Assembly (NCBI GenBank): GCA_938015415.1
Contig: CALLPK010000052.1
Location: 1 to 62,222, forward strand
Direction of reading: 5' to 3'
DNA: 62,222 nt
DNA from: an uncultured Saprospiraceae bacterium
GTDB lineage: Bacteria > Bacteroidota > Bacteroidia > Chitinophagales > Saprospiraceae
Within the stretch, counting starts at the first letter, position 1. Each line of letters starts with the position of its first letter. The notes beneath the pieces were generated by a model that had not been told where the DNA came from, did not search any database, and was given only the letters and a program-made list of their open reading frames with translations. Of this stretch, positions 25,213 through 34,476 are shown piece after piece. The translations under genes were made by a program, and so were the position numbers.

Positions 25213-25809
25213 CTATATTTTTTTAAGGGCGATAGCCAGTAATTCTTGTTTGCTATTAACCTGGCATTTTATATAAATATTTTTCAAATGAAATTTTACG
25301 GTATTCACCGAAATATTAATATGCTCAGAAATCTTTTTATTAGAAAATCCACTTAACACAAATTCTAAAATTTTGATCTCTTGCCCGGTCAGGGCAGGAA
25401 AAGTGGAAGTAATTGATTCCTTTTGTGGTTTATTTTGGGCATTTCGAATAGCCACTGCGATGGTTGCCAGTAAGCCACGATCGTTAAATGGTTTCACCAA
25501 ATATCCGGAAGGCCCCAAATCACTGGCGGCAGAAAGTGTATGTTCATCCGAAAAAGCCGTCAAAAAGATAAAGGGTATTTCATAATTTTCATTGATTATT
25601 TTTGCAATATCAATTCCGGAAGCTCCCGTTCCGAGGTTAATATCCAGTAAAACTAAATTCACCATGCGGTTAGCCAGCATATCTAATGCGCTCATGGCGT
25701 CGTGGGCTACTCCACTGATGAGATAATCTTTGTTTTCTAAAAGTAGTGATTCAATATCAGCCGCAACGATCGGATCATCTTCTACAATTAAGATACGTGA
25801 TTTTGACAT
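25213..25809 (-). CDS. LuxR/NarL-family response regulator
   Basis: 198 aa. Receiver domain 4-120 with acidic D11-D12, phospho-acceptor D56 in LVLLDINLGTGASG, T-switch in FIFLTAFSD and K near GYLVKPFND. LuxR-type helix-turn-helix at about 136-195 (LTGQEIKILEFVLSGFSNKK, ISVNTVKFHLKNIY). Its ATG overlaps the stop of the TPR kinase by one base, so it is that kinase's cognate regulator. Confidence 0.94.
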   Translation of the reverse strand: MSKSRILIVEDDPIVAADIESLLLENKDYLISGVAHDAMSALDMLANRMVNLVLLDINLGTGASGIDIAKIINENYEIPFIFLTAFSDEHTLSAASDLGPSGYLVKPFNDRGLLATIAVAIRNAQNKPQKESITSTFPALTGQEIKILEFVLSGFSNKKISEHINISVNTVKFHLKNIYIKCQVNSKQELLAIALKKI

Positions 25810-27821
25810 TAGGCGGCTATTTTATAGTTTCTGATTAAAATACTGATAGAAGTACCATTGGATGTAGATATATTCAAATCGGCGTTTAGCTTTCGCTGAA
25901 AAACTTTAATTAAATGATATCCAAAGGAATCCGAATCAACAAGCGGATCATCTGACTTCATTCCAATTCCATTGTCTTGTACTACTATTAGTAGTCCATC
26001 GGTATTTTCAGAAATATTAATGTTAATAATTCCAGAGCCACCCTTTGGAAAGGCATGTTTAAGCGCGTTGCTGATCAGTTCATTCAATATCAATCCAATT
26101 GGGACAATGCTATCTACATCAAGAATAATATTCTCAATGCTGGTTTTTAGATGAATCTGTTCGTTAGAAATATTATAAGTTGCGAAAAGATTTTTGCAAA
26201 GTTTTCCCAGGTAGTTTTTTATTTCGACACCAGTAAGATTATTTTCCTTATAAAGATTTTGGTGAATCAATGACATCGATTGTACTCGAGTCCGGCCTTC
26301 GTTAATGGCATCGAGGGCAGCCTGATCTTTTATTTTTCTGGATTGTAATCCAAGAAGAGACGAAATTACCTGTAAATTGTTTTTGACCCGGTGGTGAATC
26401 TCTTTTAAAAGGATTTCTTTTTCTGCGAGTGCTTTTGAAATAACAATATTTTGTTCTTTAATTTTTTTGTTTTGTTGAGAAAATTTTAAAAATAGCCCTG
26501 CGAAAATAGTTGCTATGAACAATGCTCCAAAAATCAACCAACGCTGTTGAGTCATACGAGTCTGGCTGAGTTCTTCTTGAATGGACATCGTGGCAATTTG
26601 TTGGTCTTGTTGTACTCTTTTATATTTGGATTCGAGATTTTGTGCAAGATTTATTCGTTGGATATTGTAAAGAGAATCCTGAATTATTTCCTTGGTGAGT
26701 AATGCTTCGTTGGCTTTTTTAAAATTACCCGTTTGTTGAAAATAGTTACTGGCGAGGGCATGGTAAGATCGCTCCACATCTAGATGATCGACTTGGTCTA
26801 GATGCATTTTTATTTTCTTTAGAATGGCTCCAAGTTCCTGAAGCTGATTTTTTGCGAGGGCAATTTCACCACGCATGATATCCATTTTGATTAAGGGAAG
26901 AGAATATTCATTATAAGAGGATTGGTCTATCTTAGCAATAATATCCTCTGCCAGGCTATATTGTGATTTGGCCAGGGCGATTTTTGCTTTTAAAATATTC
27001 TTCTCTTCTTTATGTTTTATTAGATGAGGATTATTAAAAAGGGGATTATTGGTTTTTAAAAAGGCTTCTGCTTCATCGTATCGACCTTGATTAATCAAGA
27101 TAGCCGCTTTGATTGTTTCAACTTTGGCTCTCGAAAGTCTGTGCTTATCACTATCAAGTAAACCTAAGGCTTTATTGCAAAATTCCAGTGCTCTTTCTTT
27201 GTTGTTTAAGGTAAGAAAAGTCCTGCCGATCGCAGAATAAGTATGGGACAATCTGACGGTGTCTTCCGCCTGAATTTTATCTTTCAATAAGAGTAAGTAA
27301 TAAATAGAGGAATCTGGTTTTCCGATACCTTTGTAAAAGCGGTTCCACTCCGTATAATTGATGTAAAATGGATTGGTCTTTTTTTCATTTATTGCGTAGG
27401 ATTCTCCTTTTTTTAAAAAACTACGTACGTTTTCAAAATCACCATTCCGCATGTTGATCGACCCGATTCTAGTATACATCAGCGATAAGCGGAGGGAATC
27501 ATTCGTGTTTTTTAGAAGCTCAAGCGCTATTAATGCATAGTTTTTTGCTTTGGATAGATTATTACCTAGGTAATTCATTTCTATTAATCCTTCATAAGCT
27601 ACTGCCATATTAAGCGTATCTCCTTCTTGCTTTGCCAGAACCAGCATAGAATCTAATTGGGCTTCCGCCAAATCATATTTACCAGCGCCCAATGCTTGGT
27701 TTACTTTTTTGTACATTTTAGAAGACCGTGCATCAATGTTTTTTATTTCTTTAAATTGAAACGCCCATCCAGTACCTAATGAGGCAAATAAAAATAAGAA
27801 AACGAATGGGGTTGTTTTCAT
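25809..27821 (-). CDS. TPR sensor histidine kinase (HisKA_2 type)
   Basis: 670 aa. Signal peptide (MKTTPFVFLFLFASLGTGWAF), periplasmic tetratricopeptide repeats at about 30-400, coiled coil, one membrane helix at about 430-452 (WLIFGALFIATIFAGLFLKF), then a cytoplasmic kinase. The phosphorylated His is in LKEIHHRVKNNLQVISSLLG, typical of HisKA_2 kinases. HATPase motifs are GLILNELISNALKHAFPKGG and VVQDNGIGM. This fused TPR-kinase layout is common in Bacteroidota. Pairs with the downstream LuxR regulator. Confidence 0.92.
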   Translation of the reverse strand: MKTTPFVFLFLFASLGTGWAFQFKEIKNIDARSSKMYKKVNQALGAGKYDLAEAQLDSMLVLAKQEGDTLNMAVAYEGLIEMNYLGNNLSKAKNYALIALELLKNTNDSLRLSLMYTRIGSINMRNGDFENVRSFLKKGESYAINEKKTNPFYINYTEWNRFYKGIGKPDSSIYYLLLLKDKIQAEDTVRLSHTYSAIGRTFLTLNNKERALEFCNKALGLLDSDKHRLSRAKVETIKAAILINQGRYDEAEAFLKTNNPLFNNPHLIKHKEEKNILKAKIALAKSQYSLAEDIIAKIDQSSYNEYSLPLIKMDIMRGEIALAKNQLQELGAILKKIKMHLDQVDHLDVERSYHALASNYFQQTGNFKKANEALLTKEIIQDSLYNIQRINLAQNLESKYKRVQQDQQIATMSIQEELSQTRMTQQRWLIFGALFIATIFAGLFLKFSQQNKKIKEQNIVISKALAEKEILLKEIHHRVKNNLQVISSLLGLQSRKIKDQAALDAINEGRTRVQSMSLIHQNLYKENNLTGVEIKNYLGKLCKNLFATYNISNEQIHLKTSIENIILDVDSIVPIGLILNELISNALKHAFPKGGSGIININISENTDGLLIVVQDNGIGMKSDDPLVDSDSFGYHLIKVFQRKLNADLNISTSNGTSISILIRNYKIAA

Positions 27822-27901
27822 GTGAAACGGTTATATGTAAATTACTAGATAGCTTGTACCAAGGTAACATTCAACTACTAAAAAATGAAGGACCCGACTA
27901 T

Positions 27902-27957
27902 AAAACAAGGGATCGCCACCCATTTTCGCTGATGACCATCCCTTTGTTTGATTTTTT
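27902..27957. terminator. Bidirectional hairpin between VWA gene and TPR kinase gene
   Basis: AAACAAGGGAT (27903-27913) pairs with ATCCCTTTGTTT (27938-27949) with one bulge. T-runs follow on the plus strand (ATTTTTTGG) and, more weakly, on the minus strand (TTTTATAG). It would end minus-strand transcripts from the VWA gene. Confidence 0.6.
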
Positions 27958-28062
27958 GGGGAATTAGTAGTCTACACAAAGTATGTTTTAGGGTTACTAT
28001 TTAAGCGTTTGTTCTACTATTTCACTCAATCTCAAAGATCAAAAAATAGGATGATTTTTTTA

Positions 28063-29178
28063 CTACCCCAATGGGTAGTTCTGTTTGAGGTCTTCTCCTT
28101 TAATAGCCGCCGCCATAAGATCCGGAAACTTATCCGGCGTACAGGCAAAAGTCGGAATATCCAGCACCGCAAATCGCTCAGCCATCGTACGATCATAAAC
28201 GGGTTTGCCCTGATCGCTCAGCGCGAGCAACGTAATAAATTGTGCACCGGAGCCCTTAATACTGGCGGCCGTTTGTAATAACTCTCCTTTGTTACCACCT
28301 TCGAAAAGGTCACTTACCAACACTAAAATTGTATCCGCGGGCCGCTCAATCATCGGCTGCACAAACTGCAGGGCCTGACCAATATCTGTTCCTCCGCCCA
28401 GTTGGGTCCCAAATAAAACGGAGACGGGATCGGCCAATTCTGGCGTCAAATCTACTACCGCCGTATCAAATACCACCAAGTGCGTTTTCAGCGATTTCAG
28501 TGAAGCCATCACTGCCGCAAGAATACTCGCATATACAACTGAGCTAGCCATCGAACCACTCTGGTCTACCAACAAGATTACCTTTTTAAGCGCTTGTCCC
28601 CGGCGGCCGTACCCAATCAGATTTTCCGGAATAATCGTTTTCAGGTCTTGCTGGTAATGCTTCATATTGATCCGGATGGTTTTGTTCCAGTCAATTTCTT
28701 TGAATGTAGGACGGCGGTTGCGTTTGGCTCGGTGGATACTCCCCGTTACGGCCTCCCGCATAGGGTTTTTGAGTTGTTGTTCAATCTTTTTGACAAGTTT
28801 TCCCACTACCATACGGGCCGTTTCCCTGGTTTTGGCGGGGATTATCTTTTTTAAAGTTAAAAGGGTCGCTACCAAATGAATATCCGGTTCAATGGTTTTT
28901 AGTAACTCCGGTTCGGTCAAAATCTGGTGGAGACCCAGCCGGTCCAGCGCATCGTTTTGCATGACTTGCACCACTTTTTCCGGAAAATATTTGCGGATGT
29001 CTCCCAACCAGCGATTGACATTGGGTGAAGAGCTGCCGAGATTACCTTCCTGATCGGAGTCGTAAAGCGCATCCAATACATCGTCCATTCCCTGCATCTC
29101 TTCTGATAAATCCATTCCAGCAGCTTCCGCTGAACTTTTACCGAGGATCAATCGCCATTTTTCAATTCTTTCATCCAT
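28063..29178 (-). CDS. VWA (CoxE-like) domain protein
   Basis: 371 aa, cytoplasmic. N-terminal helical region (1-195), then a VWA domain (about 200-360) with an intact MIDAS DxSxS motif (LLVDQSGSMASS), a conserved Thr in LGGGTDIGQAL and Asp in VLVSDLFEGG. Such VWA proteins work with MoxR-type ATPases and DUF5682/DUF5691-type partners in many genomes. None of those genes is adjacent, so this one is orphaned unless it uses the MoxR at 12926-13957. Divergent from the LPG-synthase-like gene. Confidence 0.85.
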   Translation of the reverse strand: MDERIEKWRLILGKSSAEAAGMDLSEEMQGMDDVLDALYDSDQEGNLGSSSPNVNRWLGDIRKYFPEKVVQVMQNDALDRLGLHQILTEPELLKTIEPDIHLVATLLTLKKIIPAKTRETARMVVGKLVKKIEQQLKNPMREAVTGSIHRAKRNRRPTFKEIDWNKTIRINMKHYQQDLKTIIPENLIGYGRRGQALKKVILLVDQSGSMASSVVYASILAAVMASLKSLKTHLVVFDTAVVDLTPELADPVSVLFGTQLGGGTDIGQALQFVQPMIERPADTILVLVSDLFEGGNKGELLQTAASIKGSGAQFITLLALSDQGKPVYDRTMAERFAVLDIPTFACTPDKFPDLMAAAIKGEDLKQNYPLG

Positions 29179-29244
29179 TGGTATAAATATAAGAATTTCC
29201 TTCTTTAAATCTCCTCAATGTTTGTGTATCTTGCAGGCTTTTAT

Positions 29245-29326
29245 AGAAAGTTGTTTAGAATAAAGCCTGCTTATTAGCCGGTCGGTACTTAGCCTCACTT
29301 TCTGTAGCTATTCTTAAACAACTTCT
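29245..29326. mobile_element. 82-bp MITE-like element with inverted ends resembling the IS end
   Basis: AGAAAGTTGTTTAGAATA (29245-29262) is matched by the reverse complement of TATTCTTAAACAACTTCT (29309-29326), with one inserted base on each side. The outer bases are flanked by TA/TA, as in a 2-bp target duplication. The right end matches the dispersed motif found after the IS5-like transposase at 124-140. A second perfect inverted repeat (GCAGGCTTT 29233-29241, AAAGCCTGC 29262-29270) overlaps the left end. It lies in the divergent promoter gap. Confidence 0.5.
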
Positions 29327-29396
29327 ACAACTATCAGGGTGATTACCCGTTAAGACTTTGCCTATTTAGTTAATCTAATAAAAATCAAATATTCCC

Positions 29397-30509
29397 GTGA
29401 AACAAGACTTGCAGGAAGAGTTTACGGATGAGCAACAGGATGTGCTCAAGTCTATTCGGATGTCCAGAATTATTTTTCCGATTCTATTGGGGCTGGGAGT
29501 GGTCGGTTATCTCATGTGGAAGCAGTACGATCCGGAGGAGTTTTCGCAGATCAACTGGAATACCCATACGACTTTTTGGATTTTACTTTCTGTTCTTTTA
29601 CTGATTATCCGGCATCTGGCTTATGCGCTTCGACTCCGAATTCTTTCGGATGGTCAGTTTAATTGGACTAAATGTATTGAGTTGATTTTTATTTGGGAAT
29701 TTAGTTCTGCTGTTTCTCCGACCAGTGTTGGGGGATCTGCGGTAGCGCTTTTTGTTCTTTCACAAGAAAAACTCTCAACTGCAAAAACAGCTACGATCGT
29801 CGTTTATTCGGCAGTAATGGATACAATTTTTTTTATTGGAACACTGCCGATTCTTTTATTGTTTTTTGGTACTGAAATGATTCGACCCAAAATTGATGGT
29901 ATTGTTTCTTTTGACGCCTGGGGTTATACTTTTGTGGGCGCTTATATTTTTATGGCGATCTACGGATTTACCTTTTTTTATGGTTTATTCATCAACCCCA
30001 AAACCATTAAGAAAATACTGGTGTGGATCACGAGTAATCGCTGGTTAAAAAAATGGCAAAAAGGGGCGGAAGAACTTGGCCAGGATATGGTTGTTGCCAG
30101 TCAGGAGTTACAGCACAAAAAATGGGGTTATCATCTTAGTGTATTTTTCAGTACTGCAACGGCTTGGTCTTGTCGTTTTTTATTGCTTAACTGTCTGATC
30201 ATCGCTTTATCTACCGACGTAGTGCCATTGACCTTTTCTGCACAGCTGGGATTATATGCCCGCTTAGAAGCGATGTTTGTAATCATGGCTTTTAGCCCAA
30301 CGCCGGGTGGTGCGGGATTTGCAGAGTTGGTGTTTTTTGGATTTACGAGCGATTACGTTAGTCAAAAAGGAATTGCTTTATTCATTGCGGGTATATGGCG
30401 TTTGATGACCTATTACGCATATCTGCTGATTGGTGCGATTATTATTCCGAACTGGATTAGAAAAATTTTAAATAAAAGAAAGCGACGAAAACAGGTAGAA
30501 AAAAAATAA
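29397..30509 (+). CDS. LPG synthase TM / UPF0104-type integral membrane protein
   Basis: 370 aa from a GTG start (29397). About eight membrane helices, with family motifs RHLAYALRLRILSDGQFNW, EFSSAVSPTSVGGSAVALFV and SPTPGGAGFAELVFFGF. These match the lysylphosphatidylglycerol synthase transmembrane (AglD/UPF0104) family, which lacks the aminoacyl-transferase half of MprF. A flippase-like role is suspected but unproven. A thioredoxin-like gene follows 4 bases later. Confidence 0.9.
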   Translation: MKQDLQEEFTDEQQDVLKSIRMSRIIFPILLGLGVVGYLMWKQYDPEEFSQINWNTHTTFWILLSVLLLIIRHLAYALRLRILSDGQFNWTKCIELIFIWEFSSAVSPTSVGGSAVALFVLSQEKLSTAKTATIVVYSAVMDTIFFIGTLPILLLFFGTEMIRPKIDGIVSFDAWGYTFVGAYIFMAIYGFTFFYGLFINPKTIKKILVWITSNRWLKKWQKGAEELGQDMVVASQELQHKKWGYHLSVFFSTATAWSCRFLLLNCLIIALSTDVVPLTFSAQLGLYARLEAMFVIMAFSPTPGGAGFAELVFFGFTSDYVSQKGIALFIAGIWRLMTYYAYLLIGAIIIPNWIRKILNKRKRRKQVEKK

Positions 30510-30513
30510 AAAT

Positions 30514-31056
30514 ATGAAAAAGTACTTTTTTCCAGCAATTGTGGTCTTTCTTTTATTTGGATACTTTGTTGGTAAACCACTGTATATGCAGCCTTCTTAC
30601 CAAAGGGGTGAGGTGGCGCCAGCTATTACCGGTAGCACCCTCAACGGAGATTTTTTTTCGCTGACTGATCTCAAAGGAAAGTATGTGTTGATTGATTTTT
30701 GGGGAAGCTGGTGCGGTCCGTGTCGGCGGGAAAATCCGAAGCTGGCCGACTTTTATAAAAAATTTAAAATACCAAAAGATAGTAATGGGACGGAATTCGA
30801 AGTGGTCAGTATCGGTATAGAAACCAACGCAGATCGCTGGAAAAGGGCAATTATTAAAGACGAATTAATCTGGCCTTACCATATTTTAGATCAAGCGCAA
30901 AGTCTCCGTTTTTTTGATTCTCCCATCGCTAAAACCTATGGAGTGAAGGAAGTTCCTACCAAATTTTTCCTTAATCCAGCAGGGGAAATTATTGGCGTAA
31001 ATCTGCCATTTGCGCAAATGGAAGAAATTTTGACAGGGCAAAACGGCAAAAACTGA
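30514..31056 (+). CDS. TlpA-like membrane-anchored thioredoxin
   Basis: 180 aa. N-terminal anchor (YFFPAIVVFLLFGYFVG), then an AhpC/TSA-Redoxin-type thioredoxin fold facing the periplasm with active-site CGPC in GSWCGPCRRENPKL and the cis-Pro in KEVPTKFFLNPAG. It likely reduces disulfides in exported proteins. Four bases after the membrane-protein gene, hence probably one transcript. Confidence 0.88.
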   Translation: MKKYFFPAIVVFLLFGYFVGKPLYMQPSYQRGEVAPAITGSTLNGDFFSLTDLKGKYVLIDFWGSWCGPCRRENPKLADFYKKFKIPKDSNGTEFEVVSIGIETNADRWKRAIIKDELIWPYHILDQAQSLRFFDSPIAKTYGVKEVPTKFFLNPAGEIIGVNLPFAQMEEILTGQNGKN

Positions 31057-31141
31057 CAGATTGACCTCAAAAAATGGCATGGCAGTAAAATTGATATATA
31101 CAAGAGGTTGAGTAAACGCTTATTATACAAACAAAACATTA

Positions 31142-31741
31142 ATGTTCAAGAAAATAAAAGACATCATGAATAAGAAGCATCAAGATCCGGAAAATCCGGA
31201 GATGGACGAAACTTTGGAGGACGCTTTAGAAGATAATGTAGCAGCAGAAAGCGAAGACGAAAAACCTAAAGGAAAGAAGAAAAAAGCAGCACTCGAACTG
31301 GAAGAGAAAAACCAGGAATTGGGAGAACTCAAAGATAAGTATTTACGTCTCCAGGCGGAGTTTGATAACTTCCGTAAGCGTACGATGAAGGAGAAACTAG
31401 AATTTATGGTGACGGCTGCTCAGGATACGATGACCGTCTTGTTACCAGTGCTAGACGATTTTGATCGTGCCAAGCAAAATGCAGAAGACGAAACCAGCAC
31501 GGAGCCTTTTAGCGAAGGTGTCATGCTGGTTTATAATAAACTTCATAAAAATCTTGAGCAGAAAGGCCTCAAAGCCATGGAATCCACTGGTGAAGATTTT
31601 GATCCGGAACTACACGAAGCTATTACCGAAATTCCAGCACCTAGCGAGGATATGAAAGGAAAAGTAATAGACACTGTGGAAAAGGGCTATTTCTTAAAAG
31701 ATAAAATTATCAGACACGCGAAAGTCGTGGTAGGTAAGTAA
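31142..31741 (+). CDS. grpE: GrpE nucleotide exchange factor
   Basis: 199 aa. Acidic, low-complexity N-terminus (about 15-55), a long coiled coil with LRLQAEFDNFRKRTMKEK, and the C-terminal beta domain (ESTGEDFDPELHEAITEIP, then KVIDTVEKGYFLKDKIIRHA). GrpE drives ADP release from DnaK. ATG 31142 is used; ATG 31169 is also possible. Followed by dnaJ; dnaK is not in the window. Confidence 0.96.
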   Translation: MFKKIKDIMNKKHQDPENPEMDETLEDALEDNVAAESEDEKPKGKKKKAALELEEKNQELGELKDKYLRLQAEFDNFRKRTMKEKLEFMVTAAQDTMTVLLPVLDDFDRAKQNAEDETSTEPFSEGVMLVYNKLHKNLEQKGLKAMESTGEDFDPELHEAITEIPAPSEDMKGKVIDTVEKGYFLKDKIIRHAKVVVGK

Positions 31742-31786
31742 AATAACCAAACGTATTTTACTCACTGGTAAAATAATTAAACAATT

Positions 31787-32959
31787 ATGGCAAAAAGAGA
31801 TTTTTATGAGATTCTCGGGGTATCCAAAACCGCCGATGAAAAGGAAATAAAGAAGGCGTATCGGAAGGTAGCCATGAAATATCATCCGGATAAAAATCCG
31901 GATAATAAAGAGGCGGAATCCAAATTTAAAGAAGCGGCTGAGGCTTACGAAATTCTTAGTGATCCAGATAAAAAAGCGCGGTACGATCGCTTTGGACACG
32001 CCGGAGTAAGCGGGAATGCCGGTGGTGGTCGAGGTGGATTCGGTGGTGGTATGACCATGGAAGATATCTTTTCTCAATTTGGTGATATCTTTGGCGAAGG
32101 TGGTGGTGGTAGTCCTTTCGAGTCTTTCTTTGGTGGTCGAGGTGGCAGTACGAGACGTAGCAAAGGACAACGGGGAAGTAATCTGCGGATCAAAGTAAAA
32201 CTCACGATGGAAGAAATCGCCAACGGAGTCACTAAAAAAATTAAAGTAAAAAAGCAGGTCAACTGTAAGACTTGTGGTGGGTCGGGCGCAAAGGATAGCA
32301 ACTCAGTTACGACCTGTAGCACTTGTCGTGGATCAGGTTATGTACGTCAAGTCAAAAGTACTTTTTTGGGACAGATGCAAACGACTACTGCTTGTCCAAC
32401 TTGTAGTGGTTCGGGTAATATGATTACCGCAAAATGTAAGACTTGTAGCGGAGATGGACGGACGCAGGGAGACGATACGATCGAGATCGAAATTCCAGCG
32501 GGAGTGGCCGAAGGAATGCAGCTTTCGATGCGTGGAAAAGGAAACGCGGGTGCCAACGGCGGACCGGACGGAGATCTGCTTGTGATCATTGAAGAGAAGG
32601 AGCACGAGGAACTCCAAAGAGACGGAATGAATATTATTTATGAGCTATATTTAAATTTTGCAGACGCCGCGCTGGGTACTTCCGTAGAAGTTCCAACAAT
32701 TGACGGACGGGTAAAAATTAAGGTTCCGGCGGGTACGCAATCTGGTAAGATGTTCCGACTGAAAGGAAAAGGGTTGCCATCCGTTCAGGAATATGGGGTC
32801 GGAGATCAATTGATTAATACCAATATCTGGACGCCTAAAAAGCTCAGTGAAAGCGAAAAGTCTTTACTGGAAAAAATGCGTTCGATGCCTAATTTTGATC
32901 CTAAACCAGGAAAATCGGAGAAAGGCTTTTTTGAACGAATGAAAGATTATTTTGGATAA
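31787..32959 (+). CDS. dnaJ: Chaperone DnaJ
   Basis: 390 aa, type I Hsp40. J-domain 1-70 with HPD ([10 protein letters not shown]), Gly/Phe-rich region about 75-125, four CxxCxGxG zinc repeats ([32 protein letters not shown]), then substrate-binding C-terminal domains. It stimulates DnaK ATPase. 45 bases after grpE; a terminator follows. All key residues are present. Confidence 0.97.
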   Translation: MAKRDFYEILGVSKTADEKEIKKAYRKVAMKYHPDKNPDNKEAESKFKEAAEAYEILSDPDKKARYDRFGHAGVSGNAGGGRGGFGGGMTMEDIFSQFGDIFGEGGGGSPFESFFGGRGGSTRRSKGQRGSNLRIKVKLTMEEIANGVTKKIKVKKQVNCKTCGGSGAKDSNSVTTCSTCRGSGYVRQVKSTFLGQMQTTTACPTCSGSGNMITAKCKTCSGDGRTQGDDTIEIEIPAGVAEGMQLSMRGKGNAGANGGPDGDLLVIIEEKEHEELQRDGMNIIYELYLNFADAALGTSVEVPTIDGRVKIKVPAGTQSGKMFRLKGKGLPSVQEYGVGDQLINTNIWTPKKLSESEKSLLEKMRSMPNFDPKPGKSEKGFFERMKDYFG

Positions 32960-32967
32960 AAAAAGAT

Positions 32968-33002
32968 GGATGAGCTGCAAAAACGGTTCATCCTTTTTTT
33001 TT
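32968..33002 (+). terminator. Intrinsic terminator after dnaJ
   Basis: GGATGAGC (32968-32975) pairs with GGTTCATCC (32985-32993), with one internal mismatch, and is followed by a nine-T run. Confidence 0.8.
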
Positions 33003-33122
33003 GACTTTGCGTCCAATCTGGTTGTGTGAAATATGAAGATGAGTAGTATCGTTCTAATCATGATTCTCTTAAAAAGCTTCATTAATCTTAGGAACCCTTT
33101 TAATTTTTTAAACTTCATTTCT

Positions 33123-33596
33123 TTGAAAAAAAATATTACGTCCCTTCTCTCAATTTGTTTGATCCTGACTTTGCTCACTGGTTGTGGCAAATCTTATTTT
33201 TTTTCCGAAGTCACAGAAATTCCTGCACAGACCTGGACTTACGCCAACATCCTTGAGTTTGAGGTGAACGTGGAAGATGTAATGGCAAAATATAATCTAC
33301 TACTCGATATTACCCACGCTGCGAATTTTCCGTACCAAAATATTTACATAAAGTTTCATGCAATTGATCCGAAGGGGTACGAAACGATTACGCAGGTTCC
33401 GGTTGAATTCGCCAATAAAGGCGGGGTCTGGTTTGGAGACTGCGATGATGAATGGTGTCATTTGGAAGGTTTTTTACAAAAAAACTTAGAATTCTCAGAG
33501 ATGGGTAAGTATATTTTCAAGTTGGAGCAATATATGCGAATAGAAGCGTTGGAAGGCATTCAGTCGGTTGGTTTGAAAATTGAAAAAATAAAGTAG
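33123..33596 (+). CDS. gldH: Gliding motility lipoprotein GldH
   Basis: 157 aa from a TTG at 33123, which creates a textbook lipoprotein signal peptide (MKKNITSLLSICLILTLLTGC). The frame extends to ATG 33033, but that adds 30 residues of AT-rich, unconserved sequence. Conserved GldH features: WTYANILEFEVNVED, YNLLLDITHAANFPYQNIY, and GDCDDEWCH in the loop. GldH is required for gliding and linked to T9SS in Flavobacterium. Alone on its strand between dnaJ and the DUF4197 gene. Confidence 0.9.
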   Translation: MKKNITSLLSICLILTLLTGCGKSYFFSEVTEIPAQTWTYANILEFEVNVEDVMAKYNLLLDITHAANFPYQNIYIKFHAIDPKGYETITQVPVEFANKGGVWFGDCDDEWCHLEGFLQKNLEFSEMGKYIFKLEQYMRIEALEGIQSVGLKIEKIK

Positions 33597-33662
33597 CTCG
33601 CAGGTTCGTTTAGATCTCTGAGTTTGGGTTTTTCTTCACCAAAAATTGAAAATAAAATTGTT

Positions 33663-34388
33663 ATGAAAAAAATAAAATTACTCCTACTCCTCAGTGTGCT
33701 TTTTACCGTTTCGATGCAGGCACAAGGCTTTAAAGGAATGCTCAACAAGGCAAAATCAGCGATTACTGATGGTGGATTGTCTCAGGAAGATGCAGGTAAT
33801 GGACTTAAGCAAGCCCTTGATTTAGGCGTGGACGAAGCAGTTAGTTTTTTATCTGCAGAAGATGGCTATTACAAGTCTGCTTACAAAATCTTGTTACCAG
33901 AAGAGGCACAAGTTGTGACGAATAAGCTAAAAGCGATTCCTGGTTTTGGAAACGTAGAAGCAAATTTGGTAGAAAAAGTAAACCGGGCAGCAGAAGACGC
34001 GGCGTCTAAAGCTAAGCCGATTTTTATTAGTGCAATTAAGCAGATGAGTTTTAAGGATGCCATGAATATCCTTATGGGAGATAAAGATTCGGCAACGCGC
34101 TATTTGGAAAAGGCAACTTATGACCAACTCTATTCCGCTTTCAAGCCTGTAATCGTAGAATCACTGGAAAAGGTAAATGCGAGCAGCTACTGGAATTCAG
34201 CGGTGACCCAATACAACAAAATACCTTTTGCAAAGAAGACCAATCCTGACTTGGATGACCACGTAACCCGACAGGCACTGGCTGGCATGTTTGGTTTAGT
34301 AGAAAAGAAAGAAGAAGGGATTCGGAGTGATAAATCTTTGAGGACTAATGATTTGTTGCAGAAGGTATTTGCACAGCAGGATAAATAA
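33663..34388 (+). CDS. DUF4197 family exported protein
   Basis: 241 aa from ATG 33663, which begins a signal peptide (MKKIKLLLLLSVLFTVSMQAQ); the frame's earlier start lacks it. The mature protein matches DUF4197: GLSQEDAGNGLKQALDLGVD near the N-terminus, YKILLPEEAQ and the MNILMGDKDSATRYLEKAT stretch. Periplasmic or outer-membrane, function unknown. Followed by a bidirectional terminator shared with the dodecin gene. Confidence 0.9.
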   Translation: MKKIKLLLLLSVLFTVSMQAQGFKGMLNKAKSAITDGGLSQEDAGNGLKQALDLGVDEAVSFLSAEDGYYKSAYKILLPEEAQVVTNKLKAIPGFGNVEANLVEKVNRAAEDAASKAKPIFISAIKQMSFKDAMNILMGDKDSATRYLEKATYDQLYSAFKPVIVESLEKVNASSYWNSAVTQYNKIPFAKKTNPDLDDHVTRQALAGMFGLVEKKEEGIRSDKSLRTNDLLQKVFAQQDK

Positions 34389-34412
34389 TTTAACATATTA
34401 TGAATATGTGCT

Positions 34413-34453
34413 AAAAAAAGCAGCTATCTCTTAATTGAGGTAGCTGCTTTTTT
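34413..34453. terminator. Bidirectional terminator between DUF4197 and dodecin genes
   Basis: AAAAAAAGCAGCTA (34413-34426) pairs with TAGCTGCTTTTTTT region (34441-34453), with CTC/GAG pairing extending the stem inward. A- and T-runs on either side make it work in both directions for the convergent genes. Confidence 0.9.
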
Positions 34454-34476
34454 AATGTAATTTCCAGAAAGAGGAC

